Of a DNA stretch of 64,000 nucleotides, positions 8,987-17,114 are shown piece after piece (the stretch's first letter is position 1; the number at the start of each line of letters is the position of its first letter). A program made the translations under genes and the position numbers. Source of the stretch: Chloroflexota bacterium (GTDB lineage: Bacteria > Chloroflexota > UBA11872 > UBA12225); contig JAUJOR010000001.1 in the NCBI GenBank assembly GCA_030447525.1, positions 62,001-126,000 on the forward strand. Direction: 5' to 3'. The notes beneath the pieces are model-generated. The model was not told where the DNA came from. It did not search any database and saw only the letters and a list, made by a program, of their open reading frames with translations.

Positions 8987-10009
8987 ATGGCACAGCGGAA
9001 CGCGGCGCCCGCGCCCACGTTGCCGCTCGGCCGGCGACCGCCCCGTTTCCGATTCTTCCTCAACCCGTACGTCCATGCGCGCTTCGCCACCTGTCCTCAA
9101 TGCAACGGGGAGACGAGCGAGCGCAAGCTGCCCCTGGTGATTCATGTTGAGCCGCGCCACCTGCTGGCGCTTAACATGACCTGCCGCTTCTGCGAACGAT
9201 GTGATCTGCTCATCGCCCACCAGGACGAGCTGGAGTCACTGCTGGCCGCCTACTTCAGCGAGCGCGATCCAGACGCCGTCGGCAACGACTACCTCGTGGC
9301 CGGCACCATGGATCATGCCGACTGGGAGCGCGGCCTGCGGGGCTCACCTGCCCTGCAGGACGTCCTCGATCAGCTGCATGAGTTTGCCGAAGAGGCTTGG
9401 TTCGAACCCGCGCCGCGCGCCACCAGGGGGGCGCGGGCAGCCAGGACGAGAACGGCGCGGCGCGCCCCGCGTCACGGTGAAGTTCAAGAGCGGCTAGAGG
9501 AACGGCAGCGCGTACCGCTACGCCTTCGCCCCACCTTTGACGCCATCGTCGAGCGCACCGACGCGGTGTGCCGCGAGCACCTCAACCACGAGTACGCCCG
9601 GCTCTGCCGTCGCCTCGCGGCCGCCCTGTGCCGCAAGCGCCCGTCTCCAGTGACCCGTGGAAAGCCGGAGGGCTGGGCCGGCGGCATCGCCTACGCCATT
9701 GGAGCGGTGAACTTCCTGTTCGATAAGTCACAGACGCCGCATCACAAAGCCAGCGACCTGTGCAAGCTGTTTGGCGTCCGTCCGGCGACCGGGGCGGCGC
9801 GGGCCAGCGAAATCCGCAAGCTGTTTGGTATGTATCCGTTCGACCCGGTGTGGTGCCTGCCCAGCCTGCTGGACGAGAATCCGTTGGTCTGGATGATTGA
9901 GGTCAACGGCATACCTTTCGACGCACGCTATGCGCCACTGGAGGTGCAAGAGGAAGCGCTCCGCCGCGGCCTGATCCCTTATCTGCCGAAGCCGCCCGCT
10001 ATCAGATAG
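8987..10009 (+). CDS. Zinc-ribbon protein with C-terminal DUF6398-like domain
   Basis: I start at the ATG four bases after the previous stop, giving 340 residues. The N-terminal ~110 residues carry a putative zinc site, CPQC and then CRFCERC. An Arg/Ala-rich linker near residues 140-175 separates it from a helical domain at ~185-280. That domain contains VCREHLNHEYARLCRRLAAA, GGIAYAIGAVNFLFD and SEIRKLFG, which I recall as the domain called DUF6398. It is often linked to SEC-C type zinc proteins. A possible helix-turn-helix pattern (SDLCKLFGVRPATGAARASE) suggests nucleic-acid contact, but this is inference. Function unknown. Confidence 0.65.
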   Translation: MAQRNAAPAPTLPLGRRPPRFRFFLNPYVHARFATCPQCNGETSERKLPLVIHVEPRHLLALNMTCRFCERCDLLIAHQDELESLLAAYFSERDPDAVGNDYLVAGTMDHADWERGLRGSPALQDVLDQLHEFAEEAWFEPAPRATRGARAARTRTARRAPRHGEVQERLEERQRVPLRLRPTFDAIVERTDAVCREHLNHEYARLCRRLAAALCRKRPSPVTRGKPEGWAGGIAYAIGAVNFLFDKSQTPHHKASDLCKLFGVRPATGAARASEIRKLFGMYPFDPVWCLPSLLDENPLVWMIEVNGIPFDARYAPLEVQEEALRRGLIPYLPKPPAIR

Positions 10010-10056
10010 GCTGGCCCCACTCCGCGAGCGGGCACGCGCGCTGCTGGGGCCAGCCT
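10008..10056. terminator. Hairpin terminator between convergent genes
   Basis: AGGCTGGCCCCA (10008-10019) pairs perfectly with TGGGGCCAGCCT (10045-10056) across a 25-base loop. It begins inside the stop codon of one gene and ends 12 bases before the stop of the opposite one. No T-tract is present. Confidence 0.65.
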
Positions 10057-10068
10057 GCCGAGCGCCCC

Positions 10069-11100
10069 CTACGGCGTCACCCGGCGCTCGCCCAGCCCCA
10101 GGGCCTCCCGGGCGTAGGCGACGCTCTGCTCAAAGTGGTCGCGCTGCTGGGCGCGGAGCGCTTCGGCCAGCTCGGGGGCCGCATGGGGGCCCGGCTGCCC
10201 CGTCAGCTGCTCCAGGGGGCCGGCGCCGGCTTGTGTCCCCCGGCGGGCCAGGGCGACATAGCGGGCCAGGGAGCGAGCGGGCATCTCCGGGTAGAGGCGC
10301 CAGAACTCGGCCTGGGGGTCGAGATAGGGAATCATTCGGGGAGGGCCCCCGGTGATCGTCTCCAGGTCCACGGCGACGTTGGGGCAGTGCCGCTGCAGCA
10401 CCTGCACGATCGCCGGGAGGTCAACCGTGCCCCTGCCGAGAACGGTCCACTGGGCCTCGGCGCCCTGGCTGTGCTCCCAGATGGCGGTATCGCGGAAGTG
10501 GGTGGTGGCGATGTACGGGGCCAGCACCTCGGCGCTGTACAGGGGGTCCTCGGCGGCGTAGGCCGGGTTCCCAGTGTCCAGGGTGGCAGCGGCCACGTCC
10601 GGGCCGGCCGCTTCGATCATCGCCTTGAGCTCGTCGGCCAGGAAGTCGCCGAAGCCGTGGTTCTCGACGGCGATCTTGATTCGCAAGTCACGCGCCAGCG
10701 GGGCGACGGCCTGGATGGTGCGGACGCACTCGGCGACGTGCTCGGCGAAGGGCACCTGGCGCAGGCGGTCGCTTTGCATCCCCATGACGCACCGCACCAC
10801 GGGTGAGCCCAGCCGAGCGGCCGCCTGACACATGTCCGTCAGCTGCTCCGCTCCACTCCCCAGCTCCGGCCGGAAGGAGGCGGCATAACGGTCAATGCTC
10901 AACATCCCCAGCTCCACGTCCAGCCCCTGGCGTCCGGCGTGGGTCTTGAGCTCCGCGAGGTAGCCGGGATCGTGGGAGGCCAGGTTTTCCCGGGTGGAGA
11001 ACTGCACCACGTCCAGTCCCAGCCCGGCGGCATAGTCCAGCGTCTGGAACGCATCCCAGCCCTGGGAGCGCAAGCTGTACGTGTCGACGCCAAGACGCAT
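10069..11100 (-). CDS. Sugar phosphate isomerase/epimerase-like TIM-barrel protein
   Basis: 343 residues, starting at ATG with MRLGVDTYSLRSQGWDAFQ. The fold signature is that of AP-endonuclease-2/xylose-isomerase-like barrels: GLDVVQFSTRENL, KIAVENHGFGDF (metal-binding Glu after beta-5), ATLDTGNPAY (Asp), TTHFRDTAI (His) and VAVDLETITGG (Glu). These give the usual Glu-Asp-His-Glu divalent metal site. Enzymes of this type isomerise or epimerise sugars, or dehydrate inosose and 3-keto sugars. The substrate cannot be read. A ~60-residue tail follows the barrel. It is monocistronic and divergent from the TauE-like genes. Confidence 0.82.
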   Translation of the reverse strand: MRLGVDTYSLRSQGWDAFQTLDYAAGLGLDVVQFSTRENLASHDPGYLAELKTHAGRQGLDVELGMLSIDRYAASFRPELGSGAEQLTDMCQAAARLGSPVVRCVMGMQSDRLRQVPFAEHVAECVRTIQAVAPLARDLRIKIAVENHGFGDFLADELKAMIEAAGPDVAAATLDTGNPAYAAEDPLYSAEVLAPYIATTHFRDTAIWEHSQGAEAQWTVLGRGTVDLPAIVQVLQRHCPNVAVDLETITGGPPRMIPYLDPQAEFWRLYPEMPARSLARYVALARRGTQAGAGPLEQLTGQPGPHAAPELAEALRAQQRDHFEQSVAYAREALGLGERRVTP

Positions 11101-11212
11101 GCTTCCCCTCCCCTACTACGTGTCCGGCGGGCCGGCCCCGGCTGGCCCCTGACACGAGCAGGGTATCATGCCCGGCGGCGAGTCCTGCGGAGGAAGGGGA
11201 GCCACGGCACGC

Positions 11213-11815
11213 ATGCGCAGCCGGCCAATGGCCTGGTACGTCGGCATCGGGTTGATCGGGGGATTCCTGAGCGGGTTCGCCGGCGTGGGGGGCGGCGTCG
11301 TGCTGATCCCGCTGATGGTGGGGTTGCTCGGCGTCTCCCAGCACCAGGCGCACGGCACCTCCCTGGTCATCATCATCCCCACGGCGATCGTCGCCGTCAC
11401 GCAGTACTTCATCGCCCCGGCGTCGGGCACGCCACCGCCCCTGGACCTGGCTCTGGCATATACCCTGACCGCGGTGATCGGGGCGCCCCTCGGCGCCCGC
11501 CTCATCACCCTGGTCAACCCCAAGAACCTGCGCCAGCTCTTTGGGCTGCTGCTGATCTCACTGGCGGTGGGGTTGCTGACGCGCAAGACGCCCTATGAGC
11601 TGTGGGGCAACGTGGCCCTGGTGGTGGGGCTGGTCTCCCTGGTGGTGGGGACGCTGGTGGTCGCCCTGCGGCAACACCGGCGCCAGCGGGCAGGCGCCTT
11701 GGCCGGGGGGGCGCCGGGCGCAAAGGTGGGCCTCTCGCCCGGGGTGGTAGGGGATGGCAGTGAGCGCCCCCCTGGCTCCGCCGCTGAGGTGCCCCAGGGG
11801 AGGGTGGCGCAGTGA
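11213..11815 (+). CDS. TauE/SafE-type sulfite exporter, first half-size subunit
   Basis: The ATG at 11213 follows GGAGGAAGGGG (from 11189), giving 200 residues; ATG 11228 is possible too. GLIGGFLSGFAGVGGGVVLIPLM is the hallmark glycine-rich first repeat of the TauE/SafE family, followed by the HQAHGTSLVIIIPTA stretch. About four membrane helices end near residue 155 and a hydrophilic tail follows. Typical family members have ~250 residues and two such repeats, so this is one half. Its stop overlaps the start of the second half by four bases (GTGA), which implies translational coupling. Likely transports sulfite, sulfoacetate or another small organosulfur anion. Confidence 0.8.
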   Translation: MRSRPMAWYVGIGLIGGFLSGFAGVGGGVVLIPLMVGLLGVSQHQAHGTSLVIIIPTAIVAVTQYFIAPASGTPPPLDLALAYTLTAVIGAPLGARLITLVNPKNLRQLFGLLLISLAVGLLTRKTPYELWGNVALVVGLVSLVVGTLVVALRQHRRQRAGALAGGAPGAKVGLSPGVVGDGSERPPGSAAEVPQGRVAQ

Positions 11816-12219
11816 ACTGGGGCACGCTCGACGCCATCGGCTGGCTGACCGCCCTGGCCGTGGGGCTCTTTACCGGCATAGTCAGCGGACTGATGGGTAT
11901 CGGCGGGGGCAACATCCTCGTCCCGGCCAGCACCATCCTGCTGGGGCTGGCTCAGCACCAGGCGCAGGGGGTGTCGCTCCTGGTGATCATCCCCACAGCC
12001 ATCTCCGGGGCGTGGAGTCACTACCGGCGGGGCAACGTCGATTCACGGGTGGCCGTGCTGCTGTCCCTCGGCGCGGTGGTCGGCGGGTTGATCGGCGCCC
12101 GAGTGGCCCAGGGGATCCCCGCCGACCAGCTACGCGTCATCTTCGGGCTTATCCTGGTGTACTTCGCCCAGCGCTACCTGGGCGTCGAGTCCTGGCTACG
12201 AGCGCGCCTGTCCGCCTAG
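11812..12219 (+). CDS. TauE/SafE-type sulfite exporter, second half-size subunit
   Basis: 135 residues from a GTG inside the previous stop. It repeats the family motif, GIVSGLMGIGGGNILVPAST and HQAQGVSLLVIIPTA, and is therefore a paralogue of the gene before it. It has about four membrane helices. Together the two products would rebuild one full-length permease with inverted or parallel halves. A stop-codon split of an ancestral single gene is less likely than tandem half-genes. Each half has its own glycine-rich first repeat and the junction carries a clean GTGA overlap. Confidence 0.8.
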   Translation: MNWGTLDAIGWLTALAVGLFTGIVSGLMGIGGGNILVPASTILLGLAQHQAQGVSLLVIIPTAISGAWSHYRRGNVDSRVAVLLSLGAVVGGLIGARVAQGIPADQLRVIFGLILVYFAQRYLGVESWLRARLSA

Positions 12220-12579
12220 CTCCCGCCGCGCCAGGGTAACGCCGGCGCCCCCACCGCCGCCGGCGGCGCGCCGCGGACGCTTCAGGGGCGGCACCTCCCA
12301 CCAGGGCGCGCCAGGCCACCTGGGATACCGTGGGAGCGTCGGCGCCGGGCAAGACATGATTGAGTCCGTGCTGCACATCGTGCAGCCTGTGTCTAAGAGG
12401 CTGCAGCTTCTTGGTAGCAAGACTCAATATGGCTGACTTGTAGATCAGGCGCCACGTGCGCAACGTTCTACCGGCTACGCCGTCATAGAGGGCACAGCCG
12501 GCGCCGCGCGCGGCGCGGCCGCGGGGATTGGCCCTGCCGGCAGCGGACCCCGGCTGACTACGCTCAGGAGACGCCTCAC
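12220..12579. other. Intergenic region upstream of the vWA/PP2C/kinase operon
   Basis: 360 bases without a gene. It contains a small imperfect hairpin (GTGCAGCC...GGCTGCAG, ~12379-12407) and an AT-richer patch around 12400-12440 that is the likely place for the operon promoter. AGGAG at 12566-12570 is the ribosome-binding site of the next gene. Confidence 0.4.
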
Positions 12580-13344
12580 GTGATCCGACGACCCGGCGGG
12601 GAGCTGGCTGCCCGGCCATTGCACTTGATCTGGATCGCCGATTGCTCGGGCTCCATGGGCTCGGACGGCAAGATCCAGGCCCTGAACAATGCCGTGCGCG
12701 AGGCCATCCCGCACATGCAACAGGTGGCCGACGAGAATCCCAACGCCCGCGTCCTGGTTCGGGCGCTCGCCTTCGCCAGCGGGGCGCAGTGGCACATCGC
12801 CCAGCCCACCCCGGTGGCGGACTTCAAGTGGACCGACCTCAAGGCGGGGGGGACGACGGACATGGGCAGGTCCTTGACGCTCGTGGCCGAGGAGCTGAGG
12901 ATCCCCCCCATGACCGACAGGGCCCTGCCGCCCGTGCTGGTGTTGATCTCCGACGGACAGCCCACGGACGATTTCAGCAAGGGACTGGCGGCCTTGATGG
13001 CTGAGCCGTGGGGCAAGAAGGCGGTGCGCATCGCCATCGCCATCGGCGACGACGCCGACCTGGAGGTGCTGCAACGGTTCATCGGCCATCCGGAGCTGCA
13101 ACCCCTGCAGGCCAACAACCCGGAGGCCCTGGTGCGCCACATCCGCTGGGTATCCACCGCCGTGCTGCAGGGGGCATCATCCCCGGCAAGTCAGACGGGG
13201 GCCGTGGCCCTGGCGGGCTCCCTCGGCGGTGCCCCGGGCGGAGGGACGGCAACGTCGGGATCGAGCGGCGCCGTGGCCCTGGCGCCAGGGTTGGCCGTGG
13301 CCGCCCCGCTGGCGACTCCGGGGACGGGGGCGGACGTCTGGTAG
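12580..13344 (+). CDS. TerY-like von Willebrand factor A protein
   Basis: The GTG start at 12580 lies nine bases after AGGAG. The 254-residue protein has a complete MIDAS metal site: DCSGSM (residues ~21-26), a Thr in GGTTDMG, and an Asp in ISDGQPTDD. The domain ends near residue 200. The rest is a low-complexity Ala/Gly/Pro tail without a membrane helix. vWA proteins of this TerY type act with a PP2C phosphatase and a kinase, the next two genes, in what Aravind and colleagues described as the TerY-P triad. It is the first gene of the operon. The role is probably as a phospho-regulated scaffold; the target is unknown. Confidence 0.85.
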   Translation: MIRRPGGELAARPLHLIWIADCSGSMGSDGKIQALNNAVREAIPHMQQVADENPNARVLVRALAFASGAQWHIAQPTPVADFKWTDLKAGGTTDMGRSLTLVAEELRIPPMTDRALPPVLVLISDGQPTDDFSKGLAALMAEPWGKKAVRIAIAIGDDADLEVLQRFIGHPELQPLQANNPEALVRHIRWVSTAVLQGASSPASQTGAVALAGSLGGAPGGGTATSGSSGAVALAPGLAVAAPLATPGTGADVW

Positions 13345-13378
13345 GGCTGGAAGGGCAACTACGCGAGGAGCGGTTCCG

Positions 13379-14335
13379 ATGGAACAGAGACCGCCCCGCT
13401 GGCGGATGGTAGGGGCCAGCGTGCAGGGAGCGGCGCACCGCCGCCGGGGGCTGCCGAACCAGGACGCCCTATGGTGGTGGCCGGAGAGTGGACTGGGGCC
13501 CCCCCTGGCCCTGGCGGTGGCCGACGGGCACGGGAGCGCCAAGTGCTTTCGCAGCCATGTCGGGTCGCGCCTGGCGGTGGAAGGGGCCGTAGCGGTGGCG
13601 GCGCTTCTGCTGGCGGATGCCGGTGCTGCCTCTGATGTGCCTGACCCGGGGGCCATCGAAGGGGTGGCCGCGGCCCTGGTGCAGCGGTGGCAGGGAGCCG
13701 TCCAGGCACACCTTCTGGCCCACCCCTTCTCGGCCGCGGAGCTGGAGCGCCTGGCGGGGGAGGGGGGCGCCGGGGCCGCGGACGCCGTGGCCGGCAATCC
13801 GCTCCTGGCCTATGGAGCCACCCTCTCCACCGTGTGGATCGGGGAGTCGTTCCTGCTGTACTTGCAGCTCGGCGATGGGGACATCCTGGCCGTATCCGAT
13901 ACCGGGGATGTGGGACGCCCGGTGCCGGGAGACGAGCGCCTGTTCGCCGGCCAGACGACCTCCCTCTGCGCTCCCGAAGCGTGGCGTGACTTTCGGGTGG
14001 GGTTCCAGACCCTGGCGCCCGGAGGCGAGGGGGCGCCGGCGTTGGTCCTGCTGGCGACAGACGGCTATGCCAACGCCTTTCGGGAAGATGCCGGCTTCTT
14101 ACAAGTAGGGGCGGATCTGGAACGGCTGGTTCGCGCCCAGGGGCTGGAGGCGGTGGTGGAGGGGCTGGAGACGTGGCTCGCCGAGGCGTCCGAGTGCGGC
14201 AGTGGTGACGACGTGAGCGTGGGGCTGCTCTGCCGGCTGGATGACGTTCCGCGTTCAGGGTTAGCCCCGGTCCCCGACTGCTCTCCTCGGCCCGCCGAGT
14301 GTGGCCCGGCGGCAGGGGCCGGGAGGGAGCGATGA
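13379..14335 (+). CDS. PP2C-family protein phosphatase
   Basis: The ATG at 13379 is preceded by GAGGAG with nine bases spacing; the protein has 318 residues. Metal-binding motifs of PP2C are present: VADGHGSA (residues ~42-49), LLATDGYANAF (~224-234) and GSGDDVSVG (~275-283). The usual N-terminal RxxNED element appears as RRGLPNQDA. It should be a Mn/Mg-dependent Ser/Thr phosphatase countering the adjacent kinase. It lies 34 bases after the vWA gene and overlaps the kinase gene by four bases (ATGA), so phosphatase and kinase are translationally coupled. The C-terminal ~35 residues are low complexity. Confidence 0.88.
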   Translation: MEQRPPRWRMVGASVQGAAHRRRGLPNQDALWWWPESGLGPPLALAVADGHGSAKCFRSHVGSRLAVEGAVAVAALLLADAGAASDVPDPGAIEGVAAALVQRWQGAVQAHLLAHPFSAAELERLAGEGGAGAADAVAGNPLLAYGATLSTVWIGESFLLYLQLGDGDILAVSDTGDVGRPVPGDERLFAGQTTSLCAPEAWRDFRVGFQTLAPGGEGAPALVLLATDGYANAFREDAGFLQVGADLERLVRAQGLEAVVEGLETWLAEASECGSGDDVSVGLLCRLDDVPRSGLAPVPDCSPRPAECGPAAGAGRER

Positions 14336-15669
14336 ACGAGGTCCTGCAGCCCGGCCAGGTGGTGCGGGCGATCACCTCGGGCGCGGTCTGCCGGGTCGAG
14401 GAGTTCCTCGGCGGCGGGAATCAAGGGCAGGTGTACCGCGCGACCCTTGGGGGCGGCGTGGTGGAGGGGAGCCCGGAGGTGGCCTTGAAGTGGTACCTCC
14501 CTGGGGCGGCTACCGGGGCGCAGCGGACGACGATCGAAGGTCTGGTGCAGGGTGGCCCGCCGGATCGACGCTTCCTGTGGCCGGTGGATCTCGCCGAGGC
14601 GCCCGGCACTCCGGGCTTTGGCTACCTCATGCCTCTACGCCCCCCGCGCTACAAGGGCATCGTGGACTTGATGAAGCGTCGTACTGAGCCGACCTTCCGC
14701 ACCCTGGCCACGGCCGGCATGCACCTCGCCGACAGCTACCTCCAGCTGCATGCCAGGGGATTGTGTTACCGGGACATCTCTTTCGGCAACGTCTTCTTCG
14801 ACCCCCACGTCGGAGACGTCCTGATCTGTGACAACGACAACGTAGGGGTCGACGGGGCCAGCAGAGGCGGCGTCCTGGGGACGCCCCGATTCATGGCCCC
14901 GGAGGTGGTGCGGGGCGAGGCCCTGCCCAGCACGCAGACGGATCTGTTTTCCCTGGCCGTGCTGCTCTTCTACATCTTCATGGTTCATCACCCCCTGGAA
15001 GGGGCGCAAGAGACGGCCATCAAGTGCCTCGACCTCCCGGCAATGACCCGGCTCTATGGCACAGAGCCGGTCTTCATCTTTGATCCGCGGGACGAGCGCA
15101 ACCGGCCGCTGCCGGGGATACACGACAATGCCCTGAGCTTCTGGCCCATTTATCCTCGCTCCTTGCGTGACCTGTTCACGCGCTCCTTTACCGAGGGGCT
15201 GCGTCATCCACAAGACGGGCGCGTCCGGGAGAGCGAGTGGCGGGCAACCCTGGCCCACCTGTGCGACGCCATCGTCTACTGCGCCGGGTGCGGCGCGGAG
15301 GGCTTCTACGACCCCGATGCCCTGCGCGAGGGTGGCGGACGGGCGGGAAGCTGTTGGTCCTGCGGCGCGGCCCTGACCCTGCCCCCACGGATCAGGATCG
15401 GCCGCCACGTGGTCATGCTCAACCGCGATACCCAGCTGTTCCCGCATCACCTGGACGCCCAGCGCCGCTATGACTTTGCTCAGCCGGCGGCGGCGATGGC
15501 CCAGCACCCCGGCGATCCACGGGTCTGGGGGCTGAAAAATCTCTCCCAGGAGAAGTGGGTCATCACCACGCCCGACGGGGCGCGGGACGTCCCGCCGGGA
15601 AGGAGCGTGACGCTGGCGTCCGGGACTCGCATCCACTTCGGGCACACCGAGGGGGAGATACGAGTCTAG
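14332..15669 (+). CDS. Ser/Thr protein kinase with C-terminal zinc ribbon and FHA-like tail
   Basis: 445 residues. The kinase core has a glycine loop (LGGGNQGQVYRA), ALKWY (Lys of VAIK), a catalytic loop written YRDISFGNVFF and a metal-binding DNDNVG in place of DFG. GTPRFMAPEVV is the activation segment end. At ~residues 318-346 there are two CxxC pairs (CAGCG and CWSCG), a zinc ribbon. A beta-rich C-terminus follows (IRIGRHVVMLNRDTQLFPHH), resembling an FHA-like phosphopeptide-binding fold. This kinase with a zinc ribbon, coupled to a PP2C and a vWA protein, is the standard TerY-P triad arrangement. The non-canonical YRD/DND residues match this branch, so I expect activity. Confidence 0.87.
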   Translation: MNEVLQPGQVVRAITSGAVCRVEEFLGGGNQGQVYRATLGGGVVEGSPEVALKWYLPGAATGAQRTTIEGLVQGGPPDRRFLWPVDLAEAPGTPGFGYLMPLRPPRYKGIVDLMKRRTEPTFRTLATAGMHLADSYLQLHARGLCYRDISFGNVFFDPHVGDVLICDNDNVGVDGASRGGVLGTPRFMAPEVVRGEALPSTQTDLFSLAVLLFYIFMVHHPLEGAQETAIKCLDLPAMTRLYGTEPVFIFDPRDERNRPLPGIHDNALSFWPIYPRSLRDLFTRSFTEGLRHPQDGRVRESEWRATLAHLCDAIVYCAGCGAEGFYDPDALREGGGRAGSCWSCGAALTLPPRIRIGRHVVMLNRDTQLFPHHLDAQRRYDFAQPAAAMAQHPGDPRVWGLKNLSQEKWVITTPDGARDVPPGRSVTLASGTRIHFGHTEGEIRV

Positions 15670-15764
15670 AAGTCCCAGGCCAGGGCGCGTCCGAGGCCCT
15701 GCCCCCGCACGGCCTCTCCGGGCGCCCCCGGCCGCCGCACGCACCAGGGGAGGGGGTGCAGCGG

Positions 15765-17114
15765 ATGCTGTGCCAGCTGCTGGAGGCGTACGGGCCGGCG
15801 CTGTGCGAAGACCCGCGGCGGGTGGAGGCCCTGCTCCGTGACCTCTGCGGGGGGCGGCGCAAGGAGATCTTTATTCTGGTCAGCGCCCTGCGCGAGCGGG
15901 TGACGGTCGACCTGCTGGGGTGGCCACCGGGGGTGCCCCAGGAGCTGCTCCTGGCGCGCCTGGCCGGGCGCCTGGCCGCCGATCTCGGCTTTGCTCCCCA
16001 GATTGCCCGTTGGGCGGTGGAGACGTGGGCCCTGGCCCTGGCCGCTCCCCCGCCAGGGGGCCAGCCGCCAGGGCCAGGGCCGGCTCCAAGCGATGTGGCC
16101 CCCGGTGTGCTCGCTCCAAGCGATCTGGCTCTCGTCACCGCCCCCGGGGTCCCCCTGGACGGCGGCGATCGTGCGTCCGGGTGGCTGGAGGACGGGCACC
16201 TCTCGCCCCGGCTGGGGGCAGCGCCTCGCGGGGTGGTGCGGGTGGCCCTGGAGCCGGGTGCGGCCGACTTCACCTCCATCGGGGCGGCCATCCGGGCGGC
16301 CCAGCCGGGGATGCAGATAGTCGTCTCCCCCGGGTTGTACGCCGAGGGGATCGTGCTCGACCGGCCGCTGGAGATCGTGGGGCGGGTGGGGCGCCGGGGA
16401 GCTCACGCTGGGGAAGGAGAGGCCGGGGGACAGGCTGCAGGCGGGCAGGTGGTGGTGGAGGCGGTGGAGACGAGCTGTCTACGCATGGAGACGGCGTACG
16501 CCGCCGTACGCGGGCTGGTGCTGCGGGGGCGTACGGGGCCGGAGAATCGCACCCTCTTCGCCGTCGACGTGCCCCAGGGACGGCTCCTGCTCGAGGACTG
16601 CGACGTGACCTCGGACGCCCTGGCCTGCGTCGCCGTCCGCGGGCCCACGGCGAACCCGGTCCTGCGTCGCTGCCAGATTCACGATGGCAAGGGATCGGGC
16701 GTCTTCGTGCACCACGGGGGGATGGGGACGTTGGAGGACTGCGCCATCGTCGGCAACGCCCTGGCCGGGGTGGAGGTAGGGAGTCACGGTCATCCCACGC
16801 TGCGCCACTGCATCATCCTGGACGGGAAGGGATCGGGGGTGTACGTCTCGCTGGGCGGTGGCGGGACGTTCGAGGCGTGTGTCATCGCCGGGAATGGGGG
16901 CGCCGGGGTAGAGATCGGCTGGCTGGGGGAGCCGCTCCTGCGGCGCTGCCGCGTCACGCGCAACGGGGAGTGCGCCGTGCGTCTCCACGCCGGGGCAGAC
17001 GGGACGTTCGAGGGTTGCGACCTGAACGGCAACTCCCAGGGCGCCTGGGAGATCGCCGACGGCCGGCTGCAGCACATCAGCGCCCGGCAGAACGGCATAC
17101 TTAGGCCAGGGTGA
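15765..17114 (+). CDS. Right-handed beta-helix repeat protein with N-terminal helical module
   Basis: I choose ATG 15765, nine bases after GGGGAGGGGG; GTG 15756 is possible. The 449-residue protein starts with a helical region of ~95 residues (LCQLLEAYGPALCEDPRRVE, RRKEIFILVSALRERV). I remember this kind of module in proteins encoded beside vWA/kinase systems. After a Pro-rich linker comes FTSIGAAIRAAQPGMQIVV and GLYAEGIVL, and then at least six beta-helix coils with the repeating pattern GSGVFVHHGGMGTLEDC and GSGVYVSLGGGGTFEAC. This is the NosD/pectate-lyase-like fold. No signal peptide is visible, so it is probably cytoplasmic. It may be a scaffold or substrate of the kinase. Its stop overlaps glcD by four bases. 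Confidence 0.78.
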   Translation: MLCQLLEAYGPALCEDPRRVEALLRDLCGGRRKEIFILVSALRERVTVDLLGWPPGVPQELLLARLAGRLAADLGFAPQIARWAVETWALALAAPPPGGQPPGPGPAPSDVAPGVLAPSDLALVTAPGVPLDGGDRASGWLEDGHLSPRLGAAPRGVVRVALEPGAADFTSIGAAIRAAQPGMQIVVSPGLYAEGIVLDRPLEIVGRVGRRGAHAGEGEAGGQAAGGQVVVEAVETSCLRMETAYAAVRGLVLRGRTGPENRTLFAVDVPQGRLLLEDCDVTSDALACVAVRGPTANPVLRRCQIHDGKGSGVFVHHGGMGTLEDCAIVGNALAGVEVGSHGHPTLRHCIILDGKGSGVYVSLGGGGTFEACVIAGNGGAGVEIGWLGEPLLRRCRVTRNGECAVRLHAGADGTFEGCDLNGNSQGAWEIADGRLQHISARQNGILRPG

